DNA of 64,000 nucleotides from Hylemonella gracilis (GCF_004328645.1 NZ_CP031395.1:1-64000); one strand, 5' to 3'; counted from the first letter of the stretch, positions 55,101 to 62,040 are shown. Translations and numbers: made by a program. The notes: generated by a model not told the origin, from the sequence alone.

Positions 55101-55555
55101 CTGTTCACTTCATTGAGGATCACCCGTGCGCTGCCGCCCGAGGCCAGCCACGGATTGCCCTGCACCCAGCCGCCAAGCTGGGTTTGCACATCGCCGCGGC
55201 TGTTGTTGAGAATGACCCCTTGGCTCTTGACGTCGAACTGGCTGTAGGTGTTGCGCGAAACCCCTGCCGCGCTGGGTGTCTGGATGTTGACCAGGGGCAC
55301 ACCGTTCGGGGCACTCAGCACCGTGGCTTGCTGGTTACCCGGCGCCGTGGGGTCCGCCACGATCTGCGCCCAGGCCAAAGGGTGCAAGGCCCAGCCCCCC
55401 AGTAGCAACGCGGCCATCGTGGTGGCGGTGGTACCGGCTCGCCGGGCGCGGCGCTGGCCGCTCCCACCTTGGCCCGTGGCCCGTGCGTCTTCGCCCACGG
55501 CCATCAAGGCACCACGGGCACGATTGAATATCAGTTGATAACACTGACGGTTCAT
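49196..55555 (-). CDS. Two-partner secretion exoprotein, filamentous haemagglutinin/adhesin family
   Basis: A 2119-residue TpsA protein. MNRQCYQLIFNRARGALMAVGE is the extended signal peptide region, cut near WALHPLAWAQ. The TPS secretion domain has YSQFDVKSQGVILNNSR, ARVILNEVNSSKPSSLNGWLEVAGQRAEVVIANPAGIQVNGAGFINAGGVTLTTG. Three tandem 100-residue repeats follow (about residues 320-620), then haemagglutinin repeats to a C-terminal region with SLCIPPICYGTSSVSGNYGQTN. There is no VENN motif or recognisable toxin domain; it ends PKAVVNEKKE. The start at 55555 follows AAGGGAG. A c-di-GMP riboswitch lies in the leader. No TpsB transporter gene is in the window. GC is lower than flanks. Confidence 0.93.
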   Translation of the reverse strand: MNRQCYQLIFNRARGALMAVGEDARATGQGGSGQRRARRAGTTATTMAALLLGGWALHPLAWAQIVADPTAPGNQQATVLSAPNGVPLVNIQTPSAAGVSRNTYSQFDVKSQGVILNNSRGDVQTQLGGWVQGNPWLASGGSARVILNEVNSSKPSSLNGWLEVAGQRAEVVIANPAGIQVNGAGFINAGGVTLTTGTPVFNGGTLEAYRVQGGRISFGGNGLDARGTDYTAILARAVDVNAGIWADRLNVVIGANQVNASTLAASPLAASAADPTPAFALDVSQLGGMYAGQIHLIGTEAGVGVNQRGVIAATAGNLVLQANGQLTNVGVLQASGPVELNTQGGITNTGRMLTEQSLQITSDAGFVNSGEVHAQVDLSIKAAVGASNSGQLASSGRLIVDAQNISNGASGSVNAAQIEMTASALLNNQGSVQANGPMVLNAQGGVTNAGQMLAGQTLQLTSGAGFTNSGAVQAQSDLSIQTTANANNSGQIASSGRLIVDAQNITNGTSGSIGAAQVEMTASAVLSNQGSLQANGPMALNAQGGVTNTGQMLTGQALQITSGAGLINNGTVQAQGDLSIQVTADASNSGQIASNGRLVFKTQNLGNTASGTVSATQTELTAIATLDNRGVIDGEMTRIEAQTLRNSDTGRVYGDQLNVNVAQLHNENGAVIAARATLNISAQEVHNSGSALIFSADSLNLNAKLLDNDDATVESLGGMVISVDELRNTNTGLQWRVQDDPSTSHVEYTMSSGVLTENDVAWTTGDKSLLPKGSTYAELIYKVYYENEDPFVPAHLEDGAGDRDISVSAQITYSLTDPIWARFGLTPPATLPPVERRPALEYPDRGNTPKPASVQAQQKWDDQAAPWLKLNALVQAMREKVDAQLLTYDVYRTYTETTRSAVITKTAPGRIVSGGDMQLRVGVNGLNQDAQIIAGGMLHVTGKSITNQVTGVSAPIARTGTTYRWGVTDSDCNFFGCTTEYGWKKAAYAETITRTTQIGPLRYEEKTGAAASSPVTTTGPGPIAVSPSLPSLSLPGYSGSGAGLYQPAQPGSRYLVETDPRFTNQRLWLSSDYMLQALSADPATTQKRLGDGFYEQKLIREQVMQLTGQRFLGDYSDDQAQYQALLDAGATFAQQQQLSLGVALSAEQVAALTSDVVWLVQREVALPDGSTTLALVPQVYLAPREGDLAADGKLFGGSSTALIAGRDVSIDLEGELTNSGSIAGRQLTQISAQGISNLGGSVAGNSVSLQAEEDIRNVGGTIGAQSAIALHAGGDIEITTTTMEGSGQTRRASYSGEYVDRVAALYVSNANGVLVASAGNDVNLTGAIISSAGSVSLSADNDINLNTVQTGSQSDVVWNRKNYVHLNQSDEVGSQISAGGDVTLNAGNDIYSRAGSVQADGVLTATAGHDITLEAGMSSYSMDAASYASGSSGISSGSTTSRTSLGEEIVKASAWGGETVNLEAKHDLIVAGSQVIGDKGTSLSAGNDLSLESVETRSHQSHYERSTQSGFSASGGTSVSVGSQSQSLDQRGTQTQANGSTVGSTLGNVTLTAGKNYTQTGSNVLTPNGDISIEAETVQIGEARETSNLSTEQKFSQGGLSLGLSNPMISALQGMSNVAQATDNTDNERMKALGAATLAMQANQMLAGMQGTAQAGGGGASTSASISVSIGSSSSKSTLESQSNTAHGSQVMAGGNISIRASGAGVNSGILIQGSDINAKGDASLSAEGDVALLAARNYREQHSDQSSSNASVGVSYGMGSQNGFSINLSAGFSQGSGDGEETVYTNTHVNAKNLSIHSGGDVTLKGAVAEADQIKADIGGDLKIESLQNYATYTENSQSAGFSLSLCIPPICYGTSSVSGNYGQTNINSNYKSVTEQSGLRAGDGGFQVNVAGHTSLIGGSVTSTDKAVQEERNSFLTASLTTRDIKNEARYQANASSFGAGTDVTIDDNYDLTKPKPFLIGGNGSDGDKDRSVTTAGISGIAGHQDVRTGDKEAGIPNNFDLDEVLEDLDNQVVITQAFDQYSHPLVDSYAEAMYQQLQSSDPDEAANWADGGTYRALLQAIAGGFAGSNAQSAFSALGAVGSGAWSTARPEAIKRLTALWTSLTSGPKAVVNEKKE
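53690..54590 (-). repeat. Three tandem 300-base coding repeats in the adhesin gene
   Basis: The adhesin coding sequence repeats with an exact 300-base (100-codon) period; for example the stretch ending GCCGTCATTT recurs at 54000 and 54300. Each unit codes QANGPM-x-LNAQGGVTN, then GQxLQxTSGAG, then SGQIASSGRL and ends with a TASAxLxNQGS segment. Identity between adjacent copies is high, so copy number may vary between strains and the region could be collapsed or expanded in an assembly. Confidence 0.85.
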
Positions 55556-55616
55556 GACAGACACTCCCTTTGCTAACGCGGCACGCTGCCCGCGACGAAA
55601 GGGAAAGGAGTCGCTG

Positions 55617-55639
55617 CGCAGTGGTCTGCAACCACTGCG
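55617..55639 (-). terminator. Hairpin in the adhesin leader, possible riboswitch expression platform
   Basis: CGCAGTGGT-TGCAG-ACCACTGCG (read on the reverse strand) is a perfect 9-base-pair stem between the riboswitch and the AAGGGAG ribosome site. It is followed by a pyrimidine-rich CTCCTTTCCCTTTC stretch. It could terminate transcription or shape access to the ribosome site depending on c-di-GMP binding upstream. Confidence 0.55.
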
Positions 55640-55669
55640 ACGGACATCCAGGGCCTGGCGGCCAGAAAC

Positions 55670-55768
55670 GGATGCCCACAGCCCCGCTATCGTTTCAGCG
55701 CCTATTGCGCCGCTGAATTAGACCGGTGGCTTTGCGACCCCGCCTTTCGGACAGGTGTGCCTTGGGAA
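55670..55768 (-). promoter_or_regulatory. Cyclic-di-GMP-I (GEMM-I) riboswitch in the adhesin leader
   Basis: On the reverse strand the leader reads AAGGCACACC, a GAAA tetraloop hairpin, then GTCGCAAAGCCACCGGTCTAA, a variable hairpin TTCAGCG/CGCTGAA, and GATAGCGGGGC. These match in order the class I c-di-GMP aptamer core (GGCAAACC, GAAA, GACGCAAAGCC-CCGGCCUAA, variable stem, UAGCGGGGUU). The terminal helix pairs CCCA-AGGC with GCUG-UGGG. The GAAA tetraloop and its CCUAA-type receptor strand are both present. The aptamer begins at the predicted transcription start and ends about 115 bases before the adhesin start codon. Confidence 0.9.
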
Positions 55769-55771
55769 CAA

Positions 55772-55777
55772 AGTATA
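55772..55777 (-). promoter_or_regulatory. -10 element for the riboswitch-adhesin transcript
   Basis: TATACT on the reverse strand lies 7-10 bases before the predicted 5' end of the aptamer, leaving the riboswitch at the very start of the RNA. A convincing -35 box is not visible 17 bases upstream (CATAGC-like), so an activator or weak basal promoter is possible. Confidence 0.55.
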
Positions 55778-55856
55778 GGCAGTGCGCCATATCAGCTATG
55801 CACTGGCGAGATGCTAAATCGTAACGAAATGACACAACCCGATCCTCGCAAGAGTC

Positions 55857-56672
55857 CTACCGCTCCCGGTAATACATCCGCATCGCAATCGGCGCTGCCA
55901 CGGCGGTGATGACGGCGGAGGCCACCAGCACCCAGATCACATCACCCCCCACCACATTGCCATGCATCAACCCACGCGCGGCGTTGGTCAGGTGGGTGAC
56001 GGGGTTGAGGTTGACCACGGTCTGCATCCAGCCGGGCATGGTGGCCGGGTTGACGAAGATGTTGCTGACGAAGGTGAGCGGGAACAGCAGCAGCATGCTG
56101 GTGGTCATCACCATCTCGGGTGTGCGCACGAGCATGCCGATGATGATCCAGAACCAGGACAGGGCCGAGGTGAAGAGCAGCACCAGCAGCAAGGCCAGCA
56201 CCACGCCGCTGACACCGCCCGTCGGGCGGAAGCCCAGGACCAGGCCGACGGTGAGCACCACCAGCGCGGCCAGCAGGTAACGGCTCAGGTCACCGAACAG
56301 GGCGCCGACGATGGGGCTGGGCTGCCAGATGGGCAGCGAGCGGAAGCGCTCGAACAGGCCCTTGGTGATGTCGGTGCACAGGCCCATGCCGGTGTAGATG
56401 GTCAGAAAGACCAGGGTCTGCACCACGATGCCCGGGATCAGCCATTGCAGGTAGGCGTCGGTCGAACCCGCCAATGCACCACCGAACAGGTAGGTGAACA
56501 TGAAGGTCATCATGATGGGGAAGACCAGCACGTCGAACAACTGGAAGGGCACGTGCTTGATCTTGAGCATGGCGCGCCAGGCGAGGGTGAGCACGGCCGC
56601 GCCCGCGCTGGCCGGCGCGGGGCGAGGGTCTTTGCTCAGCACACCATGCAGGGAAATCTTGTCGCTGCTCAT
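55857..56672 (-). CDS. ABC-2 type transporter permease (DrrB-like)
   Basis: A 271-residue membrane protein with six helices. FDVLVFPIMMTFMFTYLFGGALAGS, YLQWLIPGIVVQTLVF, DITKGLFERFRSLPI and SNIFVNPATMPGWMQTVVNLNPVTHLTNAARGLMHG are hallmarks of the ABC-2/DrrB family. With the upstream ATPase, to which it is coupled by a 4-base overlap, it forms an exporter, often for drugs, lipids or polysaccharides. The substrate is unknown. The first residues before the membrane domain are polar and rich in Pro/Ala. Confidence 0.9.
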   Translation of the reverse strand: MSSDKISLHGVLSKDPRPAPASAGAAVLTLAWRAMLKIKHVPFQLFDVLVFPIMMTFMFTYLFGGALAGSTDAYLQWLIPGIVVQTLVFLTIYTGMGLCTDITKGLFERFRSLPIWQPSPIVGALFGDLSRYLLAALVVLTVGLVLGFRPTGGVSGVVLALLLVLLFTSALSWFWIIIGMLVRTPEMVMTTSMLLLFPLTFVSNIFVNPATMPGWMQTVVNLNPVTHLTNAARGLMHGNVVGGDVIWVLVASAVITAVAAPIAMRMYYRER

Positions 56673-57688
56673 TGCTTGTCTCCTTGCTTGCCGGTACCGG
56701 CGCTGGTGCTGTCCTTGGATTTGTCTTCCGCGGGTTTGCCGGTGATGGCGAGGAACACGTCGTCCAGGCTGGGCTGGGCCAGGGCGAATTCGGCGATCGC
56801 GATGTTCGCCGCCGCGAGCTGGGCCAGGGCCTGGGGCGCGAGTTCATCGCGGGCGACCTTGGCGCGCAGCAGCCCTTCATCGTCTTCGTCACCTGCCTGC
56901 ACCTCGGCCACCGATTCGCCCAGCACCCGGCGCAGGATCTCTTCGGCCGCCGCGCGCTGTGCCACATCCGCAAGACGCAGCTGCAGGGCACGCCCGCCAA
57001 CAGAGGCTTTGAGTTCACGGCTTGTGCCTTCGGCGATGACCTTGCCATGCTCGATCACCGCCATGCGCTCGGCCAGGCGGTCGGCCTCTTCCAGGTACTG
57101 CGTGGTCAGCAGCACGGTCGTGCCCTCGGCGGCGATGGCGCGCACGATGTCCCAGACCTGGTTGCGACTGTGTGGATCCAGGCCCGTGGTGGGTTCGTCC
57201 AGGAACAGCAGATCGGCCGTCACGATGAGGCTGGCCGCGATGTCCAGCCGGCGCCGCATGCCGCCCGAGTAGTTGCGCGCCTGGCGCTTGGCGGTTTCTT
57301 CGAGGTCAAAGGCGGCCAGCAGTTGCTTCGTGCGCGCCTTGGCCGCGCCCCAGGAAAAGCCCAGCAATCGCGCGATCAGGATGAGGTTTTCCTCGCCGGT
57401 CAGGTCTTCGTCCACCGAAGCGAACTGGCCCGTCACGGCCACCTTGGCGCGCACCTGGGCGGCCTCGCTCACCAGGTCATGCCCGAGCACCCGGGCCGAA
57501 CCGCCGCTGGGCTTGAGCAGCGTGGTGAGCATGCGGATGGTGGTGGTCTTGCCCGCGCCGTTGGGGCCGAGCAGGCCGTAGACCGATCCGCGCGGGATCG
57601 CCAGATCGATCCCCTGAACAGCGACGAAATCACCGAACTGCTTGCGCAGGCCGTGGGTCTCGATCGCCAACTCCGTAACGAGTGCAGG
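56669..57688 (-). CDS. ABC transporter ATP-binding protein (DrrA-like)
   Basis: A 339-residue exporter ATPase of the daunorubicin-resistance type. Walker A GPNGAGKTT, the Q loop VTGQFASVDEDLTGEENL, signature YSGGMRRRLD, Walker B LLFLDEPTTGLDP, and switch QYLEEAD. The C-terminal domain (from about residue 225) matches the DrrA C-terminal extension ending in QPSLDDVFLAITGK. It starts at 57688 after AGGAGGAGAC. It is transcribed after the glucosylglycerol genes on the same strand, 163 bases away, without evident functional link. Confidence 0.92.
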   Translation of the reverse strand, partial: PALVTELAIETHGLRKQFGDFVAVQGIDLAIPRGSVYGLLGPNGAGKTTTIRMLTTLLKPSGGSARVLGHDLVSEAAQVRAKVAVTGQFASVDEDLTGEENLILIARLLGFSWGAAKARTKQLLAAFDLEETAKRQARNYSGGMRRRLDIAASLIVTADLLFLDEPTTGLDPHSRNQVWDIVRAIAAEGTTVLLTTQYLEEADRLAERMAVIEHGKVIAEGTSRELKASVGGRALQLRLADVAQRAAAEEILRRVLGESVAEVQAGDEDDEGLLRAKVARDELAPQALAQLAAANIAIAEFALAQPSLDDVFLAITGKPAEDKSKDSTSAGTGKQGDKQ

Positions 57689-57851
57689 CATCCCGTCTCC
57701 TCCTGAAAAAGAGCGAAGAGTGTACGGTTTGCATGCGGCCCGCGTCCTGCCTTTTTGCGTGACACGCCCGGCATCGGCATTAGGAAAAACACGCAGCCGG
57801 ACACCGAAGCGCAAGCCCCTGCGCCTGCATCCGGTCCAGCTCTCTCGCACC

Positions 57852-59372
57852 TCACAGGGTCTTGAACTTCTCCAGCGTGTGCCGTGCCCACTTCGAAGCG
57901 TCGTAGCGCTCCACGCTGCGCTGCATGCTGGCCATACGCTCTTTTTGCTCCTGCGGCGGCATGGCCAGGGCGCGGTCGATGGCCGCATCCATCTGGAAAT
58001 TGGAATAGGGGTTGGCCAGGACGGCGCCGTCCAGCTCCACGGCTGCGCCCGTGAATTCGGACAGCACCAGGGCGCCGCCCAGGTTGCCGCCTTCCGCGCC
58101 CTCGCCACCGTTGAAGCGGGCGGCCACGTACTCCTTGGCCACCAGGTTCAGGCCGTCGCGCAGCGGGGTGATCCAGCACACGTCGGCGCAACGGTAATAG
58201 GCGATCAGCTCCTCGAAGGGGATGGCCGCGGTCGACAACCACAGCGGCCGGTAGGCCAGGGTGCTGTAGCGGCCGTTGATGCGTCCGGAAATCTGCTCGA
58301 TCTCGCGCTGCACGTTGCGGTAGGCGCCCATGCCCGAAGCCGCCGCCACGGACGTGACCAACAACTGCACCTGGCCGACCAGCGCGGGCTGACGCTCCAG
58401 CAGGCGCTCGTAGGCCAGCAGCATGTCGCGCGTGCCCTTGGTGTAGTCGGAACGTCCCACGGACATGATGAGCCGGCGCCCGCTCAGTTCCTCGCGGATG
58501 CGCGCTTCGCGCTCGCGGGTCACCTCGCGCGCCGCCAGTTCACGGATGTAGGGCACGTTGGTGCCGACCGGGCAGGCGTCGACATGGATGACACGCCCCT
58601 GGTAACCCAGCTTGACCGGCGAGGAGGCCTGCGACAGCGCCAGCCCCTGGTGCGAGAGGCTGGCCGGCGCGGGCGCCTCCTCCAGCACCTTAGCGCCTTT
58701 GAGGTTGCGCGCCGCCGCCGCGAAACCTGCCGCGTAGCGCGGGATGTGGAAGCCCACGAGGTCACAGTCCAGCAGGCTGTTGATGATCTCGTCCCGCCAG
58801 GGCAGGATGCTGAAGATGCTGGACGAGGGAAAGGGCGTGTGGTGGAAGAAGGCGATCTTCACGTCGCTGCGCAGCTTGCGCACGTAGTGCGGCGTGAGCC
58901 AGAGGTTGTAGTCGTGGATCCAGATCACCGCGCCGGGCGCGGCCTGGGCCACGGCGGCTCCGGCGAAGAGGCGGTTGACTTCGCGGAAGGTCGGCCAGTC
59001 CACCGCGTCGTAGTTGTAGCGCTCGGGGAAGGAGTGCAGGATGGGCCACAGCGCCTCCTTGGAAGTCACGTGGTAGAAGCTGCGCACCTGCTGCGCGGTG
59101 AGCGGCAGGCGCGAAACGTTGTAGGCGCCGTAGGAATCCTGGATGCGCACCACGCGCTCGAATTTCTCGGCCTCGCGCCCCTTGCCTTCCACCTGCTTCC
59201 AGGCCACCCAGGCGCCGAGTTCGACCGAGCCGAAGAAGCTCTTGAGCGTAGGCACGATGCCGTTCGGGCTGGCGTGCTCCTTGTAGACCACCTGGCCGTT
59301 CTCCACATGCTCCTCATAGGGCTGGCGGTGGTAGACGATGACCAGGTCGGAGAGAGCGTTCTTGTTTTCCAT
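57852..59372 (-). CDS. ggpS: Glucosylglycerol-phosphate synthase (GT20; trehalose-6-P synthase family)
   Basis: GT20 glycosyltransferase of 506 residues, expected to join ADP- or UDP-glucose to glycerol 3-phosphate. The N-terminus DLVIVYHRQPYEE, the SPNGIVPTLKSFF loop, WVAWKQV, FYHVTSKEALWPILHSFPERYNYDAVDW, WIHDYNLWLTPHYVR, FFHHTPFPSSSIFSILPWR and ITPLRDGLNLVAKEYVAAR are much closer to cyanobacterial GgpS than to OtsA. The start at 59372 (MENKNALSD) has an AAGGAAG site. It follows a HAD phosphatase gene, completing the two-step glucosylglycerol pathway. Confusion with otsA is the main alternative. Confidence 0.85.
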   Translation of the reverse strand: MENKNALSDLVIVYHRQPYEEHVENGQVVYKEHASPNGIVPTLKSFFGSVELGAWVAWKQVEGKGREAEKFERVVRIQDSYGAYNVSRLPLTAQQVRSFYHVTSKEALWPILHSFPERYNYDAVDWPTFREVNRLFAGAAVAQAAPGAVIWIHDYNLWLTPHYVRKLRSDVKIAFFHHTPFPSSSIFSILPWRDEIINSLLDCDLVGFHIPRYAAGFAAAARNLKGAKVLEEAPAPASLSHQGLALSQASSPVKLGYQGRVIHVDACPVGTNVPYIRELAAREVTREREARIREELSGRRLIMSVGRSDYTKGTRDMLLAYERLLERQPALVGQVQLLVTSVAAASGMGAYRNVQREIEQISGRINGRYSTLAYRPLWLSTAAIPFEELIAYYRCADVCWITPLRDGLNLVAKEYVAARFNGGEGAEGGNLGGALVLSEFTGAAVELDGAVLANPYSNFQMDAAIDRALAMPPQEQKERMASMQRSVERYDASKWARHTLEKFKTL

Positions 59373-59473
59373 GGAAGACTTCCTTTCTTCTTGACTGCAT
59401 CGGACCGGCGCACAGATGCGCTGGCCAGGATGGGCGTACAAAGGGTTGCGCAAATGGACGTGTAAAGAGACGA

Positions 59474-60309
59474 TCACATGGGTGACGCGAACAGACCGTG
59501 CTCAACAAAACCGTGGTGCGGCATCGCGTCCAGAATTCCGGCCGCGCCCGGAAGCGGGCTGCGGTAGATGCGGCGCGGCCTGATGTCATGCGCGTGCGAG
59601 GGCTCGGCTTGCGCCTGCTCCCGCTCCAGCGTGTGCAGGCACTCCAGCAACGCTGACTCTGAATTACCCACGGCCACGCCGCGCAGGCCCGTTTCGAACA
59701 GCGACAGATCGTTGAGCGTGTCACCCGCGACCAGCACCTCGTCTGGCGCGATGCCCAGATGTGCGATGAGCTGACGCAGTGTCGGCCCCTTGGAAATGCC
59801 GCGCGGCAGCACATCCAGGTACATGCCGGCCGACAGCAGGCCGTCATACCCAGCCGCCTCGATCTTGCACAGCGTCCCGGGCGACAAGGTCGCGGGCTCG
59901 TACCAGTAGCTCAGGCGGTAGCGAAAAGGGGTGTCCTGCTCGCGCAGGCCGGGTTCGTCCGCCAGCAGGGCGCGCAGGCACGCGCCTGCATCGTTCCAGC
60001 GCGCGGCGATGTCCGTCTCCAATTCCGGCAAGGGCTCGATGCCCGGCCCACCCGCAATCGTCGTGCCCACGTCGCCAATCACATAGTCGGGCCGAGGCAC
60101 GAAGCCGTCGGCCACCAGCCCACGGATGAAGGGCAGGTCACGCCCCGTCACGAAGATCAAGGTCAGCATCTCGCGCTCACGCTGCATCCGCAGCCACTGG
60201 TACAGGGCCTGGCGCCCGGCCAGGCCACCCCCAGAAAAGTACCGTCCAGATCGGTGGCCAACGCCAGGGGACGCGAGAGTGAAGGTAAGGATAAGCAGGG
60301 TGTCGTCAT
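59474..60309 (-). CDS. HAD-IIB family phosphatase, probable glucosylglycerol-phosphate phosphatase (frameshift near 60230)
   Basis: The start MTTPCLSLPSLSRPLALATDLDGTFLG at 60309 carries the HAD nucleophile motif DLDGT. The frame changes at the five-base run at 60228-60232, where one missing G restores FLGGGLAGRQALYQWLRMQRERE. Motif II is FVTGRDLPFIRG and the C-terminal acidic motif is VLVAGDTLNDLSLFETG, with the HAD-IIB cap (sucrose-phosphatase like) between. About 278 residues. In other proteobacteria this phosphatase is fused to the GgpS domain; here they are separate genes 101 bases apart. Function is inferred from that pairing. Confidence 0.8.
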
Positions 60310-60929
60310 GCAGCGGGCTCCTTGCAATGCGGCGGCCTGGGTGGCCCTGACGGCCGGCCCCTAGGCAACGATGAAAAGACCGGAGACGCGTGCCCCCATT
60401 CCTGTCAGATCTGCATCGCGCGTGTATCGCCGAGGACGTGCAGACTGCGACTTCGAGGAGGAAGCCCGTGGGAAGAAAAGCAGACGACCTGAACAGGCCG
60501 ACAGGCCGCATGCGCCCCCCGGTCGCGGAAGGCGTTTCAACAGAAAGCGCTCAGCCGAGCGGAGGCTCGGAGCGACGGTTGGTCGCGTAGCGCAGCACGG
60601 CGAAATGCTCGCCCGGCAGGGGCGGCGTGAGCGTGCTGCGCGAGCGCACCATGCCGCGCGTGATCGCCGCGCCCAGCTTCGCGTTCACCCGCGCACAGCA
60701 CCGCGCCTGGCGGCGCAGGACGCGGTGGGCATGCGGGCGGGGAAAGGGGGCGGCGTACATGGGCAAGGGGGTGCTGAAAAGCCAAACGCCGCGCGGCACT
60801 TCATCAAGGAAGCACCTTGCGGCGTTTGATGAGGGCGTATTTTAAAACCCCGGGTCGCGAGAGACGTCCCAAAAACCCGACTCGCGACTGCGACTTACCA
60901 CGATGTGGGCTAGTCCCCGATGCTGCCGG
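60310..60929. other. Gap region upstream of the glucosylglycerol genes
   Basis: About 620 bases between the phosphatase start and the convergent TetR stop. Apart from the possible 69-residue gene, it contains a perfect 10-base inverted repeat, CAAACGCCGC at 60783-60792 with GCGGCGTTTG at 60819-60828. The AT-rich TATTTTAAAACCCC at 60839-60852 may hold a promoter. No RNA gene was recognised. Confidence 0.4.
60551..60760 (-). CDS. Hypothetical small basic protein
   Basis: A 69-residue reverse-strand frame, from ATG at 60760 (or a GTG at 60799), reads MYAAPFPRPHAHRVLRRQ, then ARCCARVNAKLGAAITRGMVRSR and ends EHFAVLRYATNRRSEPPLG. I do not recognise it. Codon-position GC is about 70/50/90%, the pattern of true genes in this genome, which is why it is listed. 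It is upstream of the glucosylglycerol genes, same strand. Confidence 0.4.
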   Translation of the reverse strand: MYAAPFPRPHAHRVLRRQARCCARVNAKLGAAITRGMVRSRSTLTPPLPGEHFAVLRYATNRRSEPPLG

Positions 60930-61496
60930 TCACTGCGCTTGCACCGTCAGACGCTGCAGCAGACACCCCACCGCCTGCTGGTACTGCGCCGCCATCGCCT
61001 GCACCTGCAAGGGATCACCGCGTGCCGCCACCAAGGCCAAACCACTGCCGTGGGCGTGGTCGACGAGGATATCGCGCCACAACACGGGGTGCTCCGTCAT
61101 CGTGGCCAGCAGCGCCGTCAGGCGATCGGTGATCTCACGAGTCACGCCCGCAAATGCTTGCGGTGCCGAGAAAATGGCCAATGTCAGTTGCGGGTGCTTG
61201 CCGATGGCCATGTGGTAACGGATCAGCAAAGCGGTGATCGCGAGCAGCGGGTCCGACGGCGGGTCTGGCGGCGCCAGCACATCGGCATAGACCCGGTCCG
61301 ACAGCGCGCGCAGCAGTTCCTCATGCGTTCCGACATGCCGGTACAAGCTCATGGCCGTCACACCCAGTCGCTTGGCCAGGGCACGCATCGTCAAGCCTTG
61401 TCCGCCACATTCGTCCAGCAAGGCCAGCGCCGCCGCCAGAATGGCGTCACCTGAGACACCTGAGCCCTGGGCTGGACGCCCACGCGGGCGCGTCAT
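60930..61496 (-). CDS. TetR/AcrR family transcriptional regulator (TetR_C class)
   Basis: A 188-residue repressor. GDAILAAALALLDECGGQGLTMRALAKRLGVTAMSLYRHVGTHEELLRALSDRV is a clear TetR helix-turn-helix, and the C-terminal part resembles the TetR_C-type ligand domain (HPVLWRDILVDHAHGSGLAL). Its ATG overlaps the stop of the upstream reductase-like gene by 4 bases, so the two form an operon that is probably self-controlled through the palindrome at 62041-62057. Confidence 0.9.
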   Translation of the reverse strand: MTRPRGRPAQGSGVSGDAILAAALALLDECGGQGLTMRALAKRLGVTAMSLYRHVGTHEELLRALSDRVYADVLAPPDPPSDPLLAITALLIRYHMAIGKHPQLTLAIFSAPQAFAGVTREITDRLTALLATMTEHPVLWRDILVDHAHGSGLALVAARGDPLQVQAMAAQYQQAVGCLLQRLTVQAQ

Positions 61497-62029
61497 ACAA
61501 CGACCCGATAGGTCGACTGCACCAGACCCGAAGCGAAGCCGAGGGATGAGACCAGCCTCAAGTCGATATCGCCTGCCAGCGGACCGAACAGCGGCCGTCC
61601 CGCACCAATCAACACCGGCACGGTGGTGATCACCATATCGGCGACCAAGCCTTCACGCAGGAAGGACTGCAGCAACTGTCCACCATCCAGATACACGCGC
61701 CGTACGCCTTGCCGCGCCAGCTCCTCCATGACCGCTTTGGGCGCCAGCCCGGAAAAGCGCAGCTTGCCCTCCAAGGCATCAGGCACCGCCGTGCCAGCCA
61801 GTTGGCGGGACAGCACCAAGACCGGCTGCTCATAGGGCCAGGCGCCGAAGGTGAGCACCTTCTCATAACAACCGCGACCCATGACGATCATGTCCTTGTC
61901 CGCGATGAAGGCAGCGTAGCCGTGGTCCTCGGCAGGGTCGTCGCGTTGCAGCAACCATTCGATGTCGCCATCGGCGCGGGCGATGAAACCGTCCAGGCTG
62001 GCAGCGATGAAAACATGTGCAGTGGTCAT
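61493..62029 (-). CDS. Dihydrofolate reductase family protein (RibD_C domain)
   Basis: A 178-residue protein of the RibD C-terminal/DHFR-like fold. TTAHVFIAASLDGFIARADGDIEWL is the opening strand and loop, MIVMGRGCYEKVL and PVLVLSRQL follow, then the NADPH-binding VRRVYLDGGQLLQSFLREGLVADMVITTVPVLIGAGRPLF. It is a reductase-like protein of unknown substrate, common in small TetR-controlled operons. The start at 62029 follows TTGGAGCGGG. A palindromic operator lies immediately upstream. Confidence 0.9.
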   Translation of the reverse strand: MTTAHVFIAASLDGFIARADGDIEWLLQRDDPAEDHGYAAFIADKDMIVMGRGCYEKVLTFGAWPYEQPVLVLSRQLAGTAVPDALEGKLRFSGLAPKAVMEELARQGVRRVYLDGGQLLQSFLREGLVADMVITTVPVLIGAGRPLFGPLAGDIDLRLVSSLGFASGLVQSTYRVVV

Positions 62030-62040
62030 GCCCGCTCCAA

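Noticed and set aside
57852..59372. Trehalose-6-phosphate synthase (otsA)
   Set aside because: The N-terminus (VIVYHRQPYEE, SPNGIVPTLKSFF, WVAWKQV) matches GgpS rather than the OtsA pattern LVVVSNR; kept only as an alternative.
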